A stretch of 64,000 nucleotides of DNA, from positions 2,989,001 to 3,053,000 of the forward strand of contig NZ_CP076620.1 of the NCBI RefSeq assembly GCF_020911725.1, read 5' to 3'. A program made the translations under genes and the position numbers. The notes under the pieces are model-generated. The model had not been told where the DNA came from. It made no database searches and worked only from the letters and a program-made list of their open reading frames with translations. Numbering within the stretch: the stretch's first letter is position 1; each line of letters opens with the position of its first letter. The DNA is from Clostridium cadaveris. Its GTDB lineage: Bacteria > Bacillota > Clostridia > Clostridiales > Clostridiaceae. This document shows positions 1 through 8,721 of this stretch, one piece after another.

Positions 1-614
1 AACGTCATTTTTTTCCCTTGCTTATCCACATAGGTAACTGAAACTTTAATTTCATTTTTACCTTCCTCAAGCAAAACATTTCCTTTAAACTGTGGTTGTT
101 GAATGTTATTTATATAAACTCTTTCTTCTTTAACCCTTAAATTTTCCTGTTTATGATTGATTTTAAAAGAATAATCCCTAGAATAGACAACCTCTCCATT
201 TTTAATGGTAGTAGTAAAATATACAGTATCCGTCGTATCTCCTGAAGAAATTTGGAAATCTCCAGGATTATTAGGATTTACTTTATCACTATCTCCTATA
301 TTGTCAGAAGTCTCTCCTATATCGCCCTTACCATCATTTTTATCATTTGATTCCAAGCTATCCTCATCAATGTTCTCATCTGATACTTCTGCTTTGTTAA
401 TATCTGCATTTCCTAAATTAGTAAGATATTCACCCTCTAGTCCAATAGTCTTTCCAGCATTAGGCATCATTTTTGATGAGGTTGACTCAGTATTCAATGG
501 ATTTTCTGGCTGAACCTTTGTTTGGAATCCTGTTAAAACCATAGATATAATAAGTAAAAGTGGAACAACTGAAATAGTCAAAAAACGTATTAATTTTTTA
601 TTAGTTTTTTTCAT
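1..614 (-). CDS. Secreted or membrane-anchored protein, 3' end outside window (partial)
   Basis: An open frame begins with ATG at 614 and runs off the left edge, giving about 204 residues. It starts with a lysine-rich end and one hydrophobic segment (about residues 9-29), consistent with a signal peptide or membrane anchor. A low-complexity stretch rich in Asp, Ser, Asn and Glu follows (about 70-118). The visible end looks like a beta-rich Ig-type segment (KVSVTYVDKQGKK). It lies 88 bp downstream of the cell-wall protein gene in the same direction, so it probably belongs to the same cobalamin-riboswitch group, although a hairpin separates them. No function is assigned; a DUF4430 or Ig-like domain could follow outside the window. 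Confidence 0.7.
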   Translation of the reverse strand, partial: MKKTNKKLIRFLTISVVPLLLIISMVLTGFQTKVQPENPLNTESTSSKMMPNAGKTIGLEGEYLTNLGNADINKAEVSDENIDEDSLESNDKNDGKGDIGETSDNIGDSDKVNPNNPGDFQISSGDTTDTVYFTTTIKNGEVVYSRDYSFKINHKQENLRVKEERVYINNIQQPQFKGNVLLEEGKNEIKVSVTYVDKQGKKMT

Positions 615-643
615 AAATCTCACCTTATATAATTAATAAGACA

Positions 644-680
644 GCGAAGGCTATTGTCAAAATCAAATAGCCTTCACCGC
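644..680 (-). terminator. Stem-loop between two secreted-protein genes
   Basis: The 10-bp arms GAAGGCTATT (646-655) and AATAGCCTTC (666-675) extend with a small bulge. The hairpin directly follows the stop of the cell-wall protein gene on the minus strand. The U-tract is poor, so termination may be partial and some transcription may reach the next gene. Confidence 0.5.
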
Positions 681-702
681 ATTTAAACAATTAATTTTTA
701 TT

Positions 703-3700
703 TTACACTCTACGTCTTGATGAACTTCTCATTGCCAAAATACCTGCTACTGATAAAATACCAGTAATAGCAAAGTAAATTAAATTATTTTCATCACCTG
801 TTGAAGGTACCTCTTGAGTTCTTTCATCCTCTGAAGGCTTTGTATCTTCTGACGTTTTTTCATCTTCTGAAGGTTTTTGACCAGAATCAGCATCTTCCTT
901 CAATGTCTTTAAGGAAGCTTCTGCATCAGTTAATACATTATAGTTGTCAACTCCAGCCTTTGAATCTTCTGGAAGTGCATCATATGCCTTACGTGCCATA
1001 GTAATTGCCTCTTCACTATCAAGACTTACTGTTCCGATATTATTAATTGATGTTTTAACATTCTCAATTTCATTAATTAAAGATTGAAGTTCTTTTTCTG
1101 CATCTAATAATGTCTGGTAATTCGTAATCTTAGCCTTTTGCTCTGAAGTTAGGACTTCATAAGCCTCTCTAGCTTTTCTTATATCTTCTGCCTTAGAATA
1201 AGAAACTTCTTTATTAGCTTCTATTTGAGATACCACATTACTTATAGCGTCATATTCAGCTTCAGCAGCAGTTAAAACATTGTAGTTAGAAACATATTCT
1301 TTTAAAGACTCATCTAAAGCATCATAGCTTTTTCTAGCTATATCGATTGCCTTGCCACTATCTAGAGTTACATCTCCAATAGCATCAATTAATCCTTTAA
1401 CATGAGTAATTGTATCTTGATCTCCTGATGATAATATAACTAGGTCAATATAAGTTTCAGGAGGGATAACAGTTACATTTGTTTCATTTCCATTTTCAGC
1501 ATTAAACTTATCACCATACTTAACATAATTGTAGGAAATAGTAATATCAGTATCTGATTTTGTTAATGGATCCTTAGAAAATGAAACATATTTAGTAATA
1601 TCTCTTTGTAATCCATTCATAAGATAAGCTGTAACTTTCATTCCAGTGGAATCAAATGTTTCTCCTTCCACATAAGTGGTTTTTTGTGGCTTTTCAGTAA
1701 TTGCTATATGATCTATTTTGCTACCTAAAGCCATCATACGTGCAGAGTCATTCTTAAAGTACATTGTACCTTCACTGTCTACAATTGGACTGCAAATTGC
1801 ATATTGTGCTTCATCTCCAGATGGTGTAAATAGTACAGGTGCACACCCCTTCAATATTTCACCATTACCATATTGTTCAGTTACTCCATCAATAACTGAA
1901 GTTACTCCAGGCTTATCTTTTATTACACGCACTTGTCCAGGTGTATAATTATCTATAAAGTAAACATATGCATATCCATCTTCATCCTCATAAGCAGTAG
2001 ATAACAATCCGCTAGTTTGAGGATATCCTTTTGTAGGTGCTTTATATGCAATTTCCCATTTCTTTAGATCAATTACAGTAATATTATGTCCACTATACTG
2101 TCCAAACTGTGAAGTTCCTGAAACTCCTATATATGCACGTCCATTATGAACAACAGGAGTAGATGTACTCATTGGAGGTAATTCTGGTTCATTTGCACCA
2201 TTATCAAGTAAAATTTCTTTAAGGTCATATCCTTGAACACCTGATGGATCCTTTTTAAAAGTTCCATCTTTATTCACTGCAACACTGTAGAAACTTCCAC
2301 CTTTACAAGTGAAATAATAACGATTTGTTACCTTATCATAAGATACAGATGATCTTATATCACCGTTTAAATTTTCAATTTTGTCAATTATTTCTCCTGT
2401 CTTTGGGTTCAATGAAAGAAAATTTGAAGTATCTGATAAATATCCGCTTACTCCATCATCTGTGCCTACAAGTACAAAGTCATTACATACATAAGATCCA
2501 GCCCAGTAGAAACCTCCACGTTGTTCATGCTTCCATGTAGCTTTTTTTTCTTCTAGTGTGTTATGAATATCTTCATCTGTGACTGAAACACATACATAAT
2601 TTGCCTCTCTTCTTTCATTTTTCCAAAATCCAGTATACACATAGCCGTCATTATATACAATTGGACTATTAGGTTGTCCTCTTAATGAGTCTTTATAAAC
2701 CCATAATGATTCTAAAGTGTCAGCATTGAAAGCTTGAATAGTACCATTAGCTAATCCTACAAAAATCATTCCTTCAGCATATGTTGGTGGAATTATATTG
2801 AAATTTGAATTTCCAACCATTTTGCCCGTTTGTTCCATAACTTCTCCTGTGAACTTATTCATTTTATAAAGTGATTTTCCAGAACAAAAAACTAAATAGT
2901 CATCAACAATAATTGGAGATCCAATTGCATTGCCGCCATAGCCTGATCCTTTTTTAGTTGACCAATATAAAGTAGCTTCATTTGCATTTTTAGGAGTTTT
3001 CATATTTACAACAGCATTATTGTTTTGATCACCTCTAAAATTTGGCCACTGAGACGGAATATTAGGCTTTATAGCCTCATTATCCGTTGCTTTTTCTAAT
3101 ACTATATTAAGTGTTTCTTCACCAGCTACAAAACTATCAGCCTTAGACACATAACCATACTTTGTAGCAATATAATCATATTTTAAGCCATTCTTTAAAG
3201 AATATTTCCCATTTTCAAGAGGTAGAATACGATTTCCATCTACATCAGTTAAGAATATAATTGCATCTTCTGGTGTTGTAGCAATTTTAACCTCAACAGC
3301 TAATTCACTATCACTTGGAAGCACTGATACTTCACATTCTGATGTATGGTTGCCATCTAATGTTGTAACTTTAATTATAGCTTTTCCCTTAGCATTGGCT
3401 GTTACAAGTCCATTTTCATCAACTGATGCAATATTGCTATCAGAAGATTTCCAAGTTACTTTTTTATTTGCAGCATTATTAGGCTCTACTTTAGCTTCTA
3501 ATTGAAGCTTTTCACCATTTTTTATCTCTGCATTGTTTCTATTTAGAGAAACTCCTGTAGCAGCAATACCCCCTGAACCATCTTTAAACTTAAATGCAAC
3601 AGCGTTTACAAGCTTTAATTTGCTATCTTTCATTATGAAAGTATCAGCATTTCCATCTCCTGTTTTATCAACTTTTACTCTAAGTTTGAAAGATCCATCG

Positions 3701-4065
3701 TCTAACTTCTCAAGTGTATATTCTCCTTCTTCTTGCATAGGATATTGATCTAAAGTCTGATCATACCAAGCACAATACTTTGATATATCAGATCCAGCAG
3801 GATAGTAAATATATACATATTCTGTTCCTGAAGGTATTTCAGCATTGAATAAAGGTATTGTAGTTTTTTCGCCATCATTCCCAGGGTCTACTGAAATCTC
3901 ACTTCTCTCAATATTTGTTACTTCTGTTGTTCCATCTGTTAATGTGATTTTAATAGGCATTTCTCCAGTGGTACTTGCTGATGCAGATACTGGCGGAACA
4001 AATATAGAAAATACCATCATAAACACAAGAAGGATAGACAAAATCTTTTCCTTATTTTTTCTCAC
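703..4065 (-). CDS. Cell-wall-anchored protein with Ig-like, PQQ-type beta-propeller and helical repeat domains
   Basis: This 1120-residue exported protein has a signal peptide (about 1-30). A Big_2-type Ig-like domain lies at about 168-250 (VSLNRNNAEIKNG...TWKSSDSNIASVDENGLV). A PQQ-binding-like beta-propeller covers about 340-790, starting near WPNFRGDQNNN. A second bacterial Ig-like module follows (EKPQKTTYVEGETFDSTGMKVTAY). Then come three helical modules of about 60 residues, each with a DSGKAI or DSEEAI segment followed by ARKxYDAL or a close variant. The end carries a VPSTG sorting signal, a hydrophobic segment and a basic tail, so sortase should attach it to peptidoglycan. The start is GTG behind GGAGAG. 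It follows the DUF4430 gene by 25 bp and shares a nearly identical leader with it. A role in capturing a corrinoid at the surface is inferred only from the riboswitch and neighbour. Confidence 0.85.
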   Translation of the reverse strand: MRKNKEKILSILLVFMMVFSIFVPPVSASASTTGEMPIKITLTDGTTEVTNIERSEISVDPGNDGEKTTIPLFNAEIPSGTEYVYIYYPAGSDISKYCAWYDQTLDQYPMQEEGEYTLEKLDDGSFKLRVKVDKTGDGNADTFIMKDSKLKLVNAVAFKFKDGSGGIAATGVSLNRNNAEIKNGEKLQLEAKVEPNNAANKKVTWKSSDSNIASVDENGLVTANAKGKAIIKVTTLDGNHTSECEVSVLPSDSELAVEVKIATTPEDAIIFLTDVDGNRILPLENGKYSLKNGLKYDYIATKYGYVSKADSFVAGEETLNIVLEKATDNEAIKPNIPSQWPNFRGDQNNNAVVNMKTPKNANEATLYWSTKKGSGYGGNAIGSPIIVDDYLVFCSGKSLYKMNKFTGEVMEQTGKMVGNSNFNIIPPTYAEGMIFVGLANGTIQAFNADTLESLWVYKDSLRGQPNSPIVYNDGYVYTGFWKNERREANYVCVSVTDEDIHNTLEEKKATWKHEQRGGFYWAGSYVCNDFVLVGTDDGVSGYLSDTSNFLSLNPKTGEIIDKIENLNGDIRSSVSYDKVTNRYYFTCKGGSFYSVAVNKDGTFKKDPSGVQGYDLKEILLDNGANEPELPPMSTSTPVVHNGRAYIGVSGTSQFGQYSGHNITVIDLKKWEIAYKAPTKGYPQTSGLLSTAYEDEDGYAYVYFIDNYTPGQVRVIKDKPGVTSVIDGVTEQYGNGEILKGCAPVLFTPSGDEAQYAICSPIVDSEGTMYFKNDSARMMALGSKIDHIAITEKPQKTTYVEGETFDSTGMKVTAYLMNGLQRDITKYVSFSKDPLTKSDTDITISYNYVKYGDKFNAENGNETNVTVIPPETYIDLVILSSGDQDTITHVKGLIDAIGDVTLDSGKAIDIARKSYDALDESLKEYVSNYNVLTAAEAEYDAISNVVSQIEANKEVSYSKAEDIRKAREAYEVLTSEQKAKITNYQTLLDAEKELQSLINEIENVKTSINNIGTVSLDSEEAITMARKAYDALPEDSKAGVDNYNVLTDAEASLKTLKEDADSGQKPSEDEKTSEDTKPSEDERTQEVPSTGDENNLIYFAITGILSVAGILAMRSSSRRRV

Positions 4066-4108
4066 AATATTCTCTCCTTTACTTATTTAATTAAAATTTT
4101 AAAATATT
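3931..4108. repeat. Duplicated gene leader, copy A
   Basis: This segment covers the upstream region, GTG start and signal-peptide codons of the cell-wall protein. It is nearly identical to 5100-5268 in front of the DUF4430 gene. The first 26 residues differ at one position. The repeat reaches beyond the start codon into the last codons of the preceding gene. Confidence 0.85.
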
Positions 4109-5233
4109 TTGAAGCTCCATATAAGCTTTATCTACAGCCTCTTGTTTTGCATTCAACTGTTCTGCAACTGTAATAGCGTTTTCATAAGCTTGTTTTACGC
4201 CTTTCTTAGCCAAAATTTTATCTTTATCATCAGCTGAATTAATACGTGCAATTTCTGTCATCAATTTATCTTTATTAGCAACAGAGTAATAATCAGTGTT
4301 TACTCCACCCATTGCATATCCTCCACCAATGTCAGCACCATAACCATAAAGAGTAAATTGGACACGTACAACATCTCCATCAGATACATATGAATCAGCA
4401 AAACCTACATTAGGAAACTTAGAGTTAATTGCATACATCCAACCAGACATAGATGTATAATCAAACTCACCTAATCCATAAGGTTTATTATTTTCATCAA
4501 CATAAAGAGCATCTTCTAAAGCAATTCCTTCCTTTTCTAGTACTGATATTAAATCCTTTGGAATCTGATCTGTTGGATTGAGAGGTAAACTTAGTTTCTT
4601 TCCTTTTGCAGGGTCTTGGCAACCATATTTAAAACTACTATCGTTGTATAAGTTGTTTGCTCCCCCATTTCCTAAAATCGCTAAATAGAAAGAGCTTTCC
4701 AAATTACCTGTACGACTATAGGAGTATCCATGTTCAGTTAAAAGTCTGTCCAACATTACAGCAGCATTTTCACCTTCATAAATTGGCACCTGCATTGGAA
4801 GTTCAATAAAACCACTTCCAATTGTTAAAGCTTCTATTGTCCATGTTGAATATCCAATGAGATCTCCAGGCTGTGCCTTTTGATATATTATCCTATATGT
4901 TTGAGATTTTCCCCCAGCAGATACAATAACAGTATTTTCACCTTCTTTGATAAATTTAAGAGTATAGCTTGTTTTTACATCATCGTCCCAATTAACCTTG
5001 ACAGGGTCACCATTAAGTGTCACTGATGAAACTATCTTCTTATTGTTTGCATCTCTAGCAATAACATCAAAGGTTTTTTTACTTCCTTTTAAAGTCATGC
5101 CATCTGTCAATGTGGTTTCAATGGATATTTCACCAGTGGTACTTGCTGATGCAAATACTGGCGGAACAAGTATGGAAAATACCATCATAAACACAAGAAG
5201 GATAGACAAGATCTTTTCCTTATTTTTTCTCAC
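4091..5233 (-). CDS. DUF4430 (transcobalamin-like C-terminal) domain secreted protein
   Basis: This 380-residue protein has a signal peptide (about 1-30) nearly identical to that of the next gene. A cadherin/Ig-like beta segment follows (about 45-120, SLNGDPVKVNWDD... and NTVIVSAGGKSQTYRI). The DUF4430 fold lies at about 150-300, with the typical elements MLDRLLTEHGYSYS, YCQDPAKGKK-like spacing, MSGWMYAINSKFPNVG and DGDVVRVQFTLYG. The C-terminal 60 residues are helical and FIVAR-like. DUF4430 is related to the C-terminal domain of transcobalamin and intrinsic factor, and here the gene is the first behind a cobalamin riboswitch, so corrinoid binding is a reasonable inference. The start is GTG behind GGGGAG. 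There is no sorting signal, so it is probably released or held by partners. Confidence 0.85.
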   Translation of the reverse strand: MRKNKEKILSILLVFMMVFSILVPPVFASASTTGEISIETTLTDGMTLKGSKKTFDVIARDANNKKIVSSVTLNGDPVKVNWDDDVKTSYTLKFIKEGENTVIVSAGGKSQTYRIIYQKAQPGDLIGYSTWTIEALTIGSGFIELPMQVPIYEGENAAVMLDRLLTEHGYSYSRTGNLESSFYLAILGNGGANNLYNDSSFKYGCQDPAKGKKLSLPLNPTDQIPKDLISVLEKEGIALEDALYVDENNKPYGLGEFDYTSMSGWMYAINSKFPNVGFADSYVSDGDVVRVQFTLYGYGADIGGGYAMGGVNTDYYSVANKDKLMTEIARINSADDKDKILAKKGVKQAYENAITVAEQLNAKQEAVDKAYMELQNILKF

Positions 5234-5268
5234 AACATTCTCCCCTTTACTTAAAATTTTAAAATATT
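5100..5268. repeat. Duplicated gene leader, copy B
   Basis: Second copy of the leader repeat, at the start of the DUF4430 gene. Upstream of its start codon it keeps AATATTTTAAAATTTTAA. In copy A this string encodes the last residues and stop of a DUF4430 gene, so copy B appears to carry the tail of a lost upstream paralogue. Confidence 0.75.
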
Positions 5269-5330
5269 ATATATTAATATAACTTTAAAGTTATATTTAC
5301 ATGGCATGTCCTTCTCTATCTCAATTCAAA

Positions 5331-5369
5331 AATAAAAGCAGACTATCTTTCGACAGCCTGCTTTTATTT
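5331..5369 (-). terminator. Riboswitch expression-platform terminator
   Basis: On the minus strand a GC-containing stem (AAAAGCAG...CTGCTTTT with loop CGAAAG) is followed by TATTTTT. It lies between the cobalamin aptamer and the DUF4430 gene, as expected for transcriptional control. A second hairpin (arms CCATTATG at 5387-5394 and CATAATGG at 5403-5410) lies just upstream and could take part in an antiterminator switch. Confidence 0.85.
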
Positions 5370-5489
5370 GTATCACAAAAAAATAACCATTATGAAAAAC
5401 TCCATAATGGCAGAAAATACTATTTATAATATGTGCACTACACCTATTATCCAGACCACCTCTTCTGCCGAAAGGCTAAATATTGTCTG

Positions 5490-5645
5490 TAATTACAGCA
5501 GATATTCTGACTTAGCTTCACCCTACTTACCCGCCTTCCCAGAGAAACCTCTCCAGTGACATTATTGGGTTTTCGTCCACCATACAGCAGCGTGACTGTT
5601 ACGGATTTACACCGTATTCCCATTTAAGTATGCTATTACGCATGC
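5490..5645 (-). promoter_or_regulatory. Cobalamin riboswitch aptamer
   Basis: Read on the minus strand, the conserved core appears in order: GGGAATACGGTGTAAATCCG, then ACAGTCACGCTGCTGT, the B12-box-like GTCACTGG (complement of 5553-5560), GGGAAGGCGGGTAAGTAGG, and GAAGCTAAGTCAGAATATCTGC. This order and spacing match cobalamin (AdoCbl-type) riboswitches. It lies about 260 bp upstream of the DUF4430 start with a terminator in between, so binding should switch the surface-protein genes off. Confidence 0.93.
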
Positions 5646-5779
5646 ACTGTAATCATAATATATTTAATTATAATTAAATATTAACATATATGGATATTAT
5701 AAGTCAATATAAAAAGCGAATAATATACATATATATGGTAATATAAGAAAATTACTCTTGCTACTTTTATATTTTTATC

Positions 5780-6508
5780 CTAATAGTATATCTCATTTGC
5801 ATCTTTCGGCATTACATTAACGCCTTTTAAAAATTTATCCCATTCATTTTTCTCTAAAAATTTATACACATATTTTCCTGACTTTCCTATACTAACGGTG
5901 AAATTTGTTTCAAATCCTATTTTCCATCCCATGATTCGTATTAGTTGAGAGCGTACATAATAATTTAGCATGTCCATTACATATGGAATTTCTTCTCTCC
6001 ATAATCCTTTTGCTACATTGTTTAAGCACCACCAGAATTCATTGCAGGTATCAAGAAACTGACCCTCTATGGGTCTCTTTACCCAATAATCCTCATCTGT
6101 TGCCTCAGGCATATCTGGAAGACATTCATCTTTATCAAGCAATATTTTGCAAAGTCTGTCATTTCTAATTTCTTTTAGCACATGAGGTAAAGTGCATACA
6201 TGAAGGTCTAATCTGTTTCCATCTTCAAACTGAATAAGCCATCCATAACTATTCTCTATATCATGCTTATAATAGTAACCTTCTTCAGGATACTGCATAT
6301 ACAAACGCTTACCAAAAATGTCGATCCAATCTCTCTGCTCTATAAAAGATTTTGTTTCTTTTACAACGTATATGATATCATAATCCTGAAAGATATCTGG
6401 TATAACATTAGGGTTTGTCCTTGAACCATTCATATATACCGCACGTATTCTGGTATCATTCTTTGCAATACCTAAGATTAAATTAAACATTTCCTTCTCA
6501 CTACGCAT
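5780..6508 (-). CDS. AadK/AadE-type aminoglycoside 6-adenylyltransferase-like protein, internally shortened
   Basis: The N-terminal half is a typical ANT(6) nucleotidyltransferase. MRSEKEMFNLILGIAKND is followed by the catalytic pattern MNGSRTNPN...FQDYDIIYVV, where the two Asp of DYD bind metal. Helical segments such as EFWWCLNNVAKGLWREEIPY follow. Family members are about 285-300 residues, but this one is 242. After GKSGKYVYKFLEKNEWDKFL it jumps directly to VMPKDANEIYY, the usual C-terminal end, so about 40 residues of the C-terminal helical region seem to be missing in frame. Resistance activity is therefore doubtful. The start is ATG behind AGGAGGGG, and the gene stands alone. Confidence 0.85.
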   Translation of the reverse strand: MRSEKEMFNLILGIAKNDTRIRAVYMNGSRTNPNVIPDIFQDYDIIYVVKETKSFIEQRDWIDIFGKRLYMQYPEEGYYYKHDIENSYGWLIQFEDGNRLDLHVCTLPHVLKEIRNDRLCKILLDKDECLPDMPEATDEDYWVKRPIEGQFLDTCNEFWWCLNNVAKGLWREEIPYVMDMLNYYVRSQLIRIMGWKIGFETNFTVSIGKSGKYVYKFLEKNEWDKFLKGVNVMPKDANEIYY

Positions 6509-6545
6509 TTGCCCCTCCTATTAAATTGCTTTTTATATTCCTAAT

Positions 6546-7187
6546 TTATATTATTATTGAGCTAAGTGCTCCACTTTCTATCAATATAAAGGTTCCTATC
6601 ATAATAAATATTACTGGTACTAATATATCTTTATATTTCTCTATCTTATCCTTTATGAATGGATAGTTTACTAGTTTTATAGCAAATATACACCATAGAC
6701 CTATCATAAAAGCAAATATTATAATTGTAACAATTAAATATATTGGTGTCATAGTTGTAAACATAGGAATATAAATTCCTATATTATCCGCTCCATTGGC
6801 TATGCTTATCATGCATACCTTAATTACATCTGCTGGTATATATTTTTTTAGTAAATTAGGTGTTGAAATCTTTGATGAATCATCTCCTACTTCCACCACA
6901 TCATTTTCTTCAACTTTACATCTTTTATATTCATAAAGCTCCTTTATTCCAATAAATATTGGTATAAACCCTAAAAATCCTATATACTTCTCTGATATTA
7001 TAGAAATACCTAAAGCTCCTAAAACACTTATTAGTACCAACATACCTATTCCTATATATTGACCTATGCATACATACCGTTTTTTCTTGTTTGAATTTGC
7101 TTTTGAAAAAAGTATCATAAGCACAAATATGTCATCTATATTTGTGCTTATAAACGAAAGCACTACTGAAATAATTATAGGAATCAT
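6546..7187 (-). CDS. CadD-family cadmium resistance-type membrane transporter
   Basis: A 213-residue integral membrane protein with about five or six hydrophobic segments. It shows the CadD family signature near the N-terminus (STNIDDIFVLMILFS) and a repeated, related segment after residue 120 (SIANGADNIGIYIPMF). A charged cytoplasmic loop lies at about 95-115. CadD proteins export or sequester cadmium and related cations, but substrate choice in this family is loosely known. The gene ends 37 bp upstream of the aadK-like start in the same direction. The start is ATG behind GGGGAGAG. Confidence 0.85.
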   Translation of the reverse strand: MIPIIISVVLSFISTNIDDIFVLMILFSKANSNKKKRYVCIGQYIGIGMLVLISVLGALGISIISEKYIGFLGFIPIFIGIKELYEYKRCKVEENDVVEVGDDSSKISTPNLLKKYIPADVIKVCMISIANGADNIGIYIPMFTTMTPIYLIVTIIIFAFMIGLWCIFAIKLVNYPFIKDKIEKYKDILVPVIFIMIGTFILIESGALSSIII

Positions 7188-7206
7188 TGACTCTCCCCCA
7201 TAAAAT

Positions 7207-7992
7207 TTATAATGTCAATTCAGCTATAAGTGGATAATGGTCTGATGGATACTTCCCATTTTCATTGTATCTCACAATCTCACTACTCATAACATTAAAC
7301 TCATCTGAAACAAATATATAATCTATGTGTAACCCTTTAGTAGAACCTTTAAATTTGCTCATGGTAGATTCACTATACATTTCTTTATTGCTTTCTTGAA
7401 CAGCTATAAAGTTTCTCTTATCCTTATTTAAGGCTATAAAGTTTTGTATTGTCTTGCTACCTGGTGTTGCATTAAAATCTCCCATAACCATAACAGGTAC
7501 ATTTTCTGATTCGTAATTCTGCTCTATAATTTCACTTATCTTTTTAAGTCCATAATCTCTGGCCCATGGTGATATGCAATCTAAGTGTGTATTATAAACT
7601 CTCACCATCTCTCCACTTTCCATCTCTATTAATGCTGTTGTGCATATCCTGGGAAATAATGAATGCCACTGAGAACTTCCTACTCTTTCAGGCTTATTTG
7701 ATAGCCAAAAGGTAGTATGATTTTTTATTGTATGGTTCTTTTTAACTAAAATATCATTTTTCTCAGCAAAAAGTTTTTTAGTCCTTGCCTCTCCAACTAT
7801 ATTATACTGATCTTTTACACTTTCACTTAAATCTCTAAACATGCTATTATTAAGTTCTTGAACTCCTATTATATCAGGAGAATACATTCCTATTATATTA
7901 TTAACCATGGTCTTTCTACTCTTCCATGGATTTCTTATATCAAATATGCTATCTGTTCTAAGGTTAAATGTCATAACTCTCACTATTTTCAC
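7207..7992 (-). CDS. Endonuclease/exonuclease/phosphatase family protein
   Basis: A 261-residue protein of the EEP (DNase I-like) fold. Visible signatures are MTFNLRTDS (metal-binding Asn), VQELNN (catalytic Glu), YNTHLD, MGDFNATPGS and the final SDHYPLIAEL (catalytic Asp-His pair). There is no signal peptide, so it is probably cytoplasmic. The family includes nucleases and phosphodiesterases, and nothing here fixes the substrate. The reading frame opens with GTG at 7992; an in-frame ATG six codons later is an alternative start. The IS element and the broken terminator lie immediately upstream. Confidence 0.85.
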   Translation of the reverse strand: MKIVRVMTFNLRTDSIFDIRNPWKSRKTMVNNIIGMYSPDIIGVQELNNSMFRDLSESVKDQYNIVGEARTKKLFAEKNDILVKKNHTIKNHTTFWLSNKPERVGSSQWHSLFPRICTTALIEMESGEMVRVYNTHLDCISPWARDYGLKKISEIIEQNYESENVPVMVMGDFNATPGSKTIQNFIALNKDKRNFIAVQESNKEMYSESTMSKFKGSTKGLHIDYIFVSDEFNVMSSEIVRYNENGKYPSDHYPLIAELTL

Positions 7993-8042
7993 CCGCTTAA
8001 TTAAAGTATATTATAAAAATTATATCATAAAAGCCATGATAA

Positions 8043-8066
8043 TGAACCGACCCCCAAAAGTTAGAC
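8043..8066. repeat. Left terminal inverted repeat of the IS
   Basis: Pairs with 9559-9582 at 21 of 24 positions; mismatches are confined to positions 4-6 from the outer end. Confidence 0.9.
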
Positions 8067-8098
8067 CAAAAATCTAACGAATTGGAGGTCGATTTTTT

Positions 8099-8680
8099 AT
8101 GGCAAAATACAGTTATGAATTTAAGAAAAAGGTTGTTGATGCATATTTAAATGGTGAAGGCGGATATCCGTATCTTGCCAAGACTTATGGTATTCCTGCG
8201 TGGAGTAACATTAAGAAGTGGGTATTATCTTATTCCAAAATGGGTGATGAAGGATTAAAGCGCTCAAGAAAAAAAAATAATTATTCTTTTGAATATAAAC
8301 TTCATGTGGTAGAGTTATATTTATCAAGTGAGGTTTCGTATCAGGATTTAGCTCTCCAAGAGAAAATCAACAACCCAGTACAGATATGTAAATGGGTCAA
8401 TGATTTTAATATTGCAGGTGTTGATGCATTGAGACCGAAGAAGAAAGGTCGTAAGAAGTCATTGGTGTCAAATAATAAGAAAGAAAAAGTACAGTTATCT
8501 TCAGAAATTACTCCAGTAGACACAAGTGCTGAACATTTGAGACAACTTGAAGATGAACTTTTAAAACTTAAAATTGAGAATGCCTATTTAAAAGAACTGA
8601 GGAGGCTGCGTTTAGAGGAGGAAACTCTTCTGAAAAAACAGCGAGAATCATCCACAGCCTCCGAGGAGACTTCAAACTAA
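8099..8680 (+). CDS. IS3-family transposase OrfA
   Basis: A 193-residue DNA-binding part of the transposase. It contains two helix-turn-helix units of the IS3 OrfA type: residues 1-60 (YSYEFKKKVVDAYLNGEGGY...WVLSYSKMGDEGL) and 62-120 (YSFEYKLHVVELYLSSEVSY...WVNDFNIAGVDALRPKKKGR). A basic linker and a leucine-zipper-like helix follow (LRQLEDELLKLKIENAYLK). A run of six A at 8633-8638, just before the stop, is the likely site of -1 ribosomal frameshifting that joins OrfA to OrfB. Confidence 0.93.
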   Translation: MAKYSYEFKKKVVDAYLNGEGGYPYLAKTYGIPAWSNIKKWVLSYSKMGDEGLKRSRKKNNYSFEYKLHVVELYLSSEVSYQDLALQEKINNPVQICKWVNDFNIAGVDALRPKKKGRKKSLVSNNKKEKVQLSSEITPVDTSAEHLRQLEDELLKLKIENAYLKELRRLRLEEETLLKKQRESSTASEETSN

Positions 8681-8721
8681 AAGATATTCTCGCAATTGTT
8701 AGCTTTCCGAAGGCAACATAT

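Noticed and set aside
205-513. Plus-strand 102-residue ORF near the left edge
   Set aside because: It is the opposite-strand shadow of the partial secreted protein gene, with low-complexity Ser/Pro composition and no ribosome site.
4998-5282. Plus-strand 94-residue ORF across the DUF4430 gene start (and the similar one at 3845)
   Set aside because: Antisense to the duplicated signal-peptide leaders; the similarity of the two ORFs reflects the leader repeat.
5368-5559. Plus-strand 63-residue ORF in the riboswitch region
   Set aside because: It lies antisense to a clear cobalamin aptamer and has no ribosome site.
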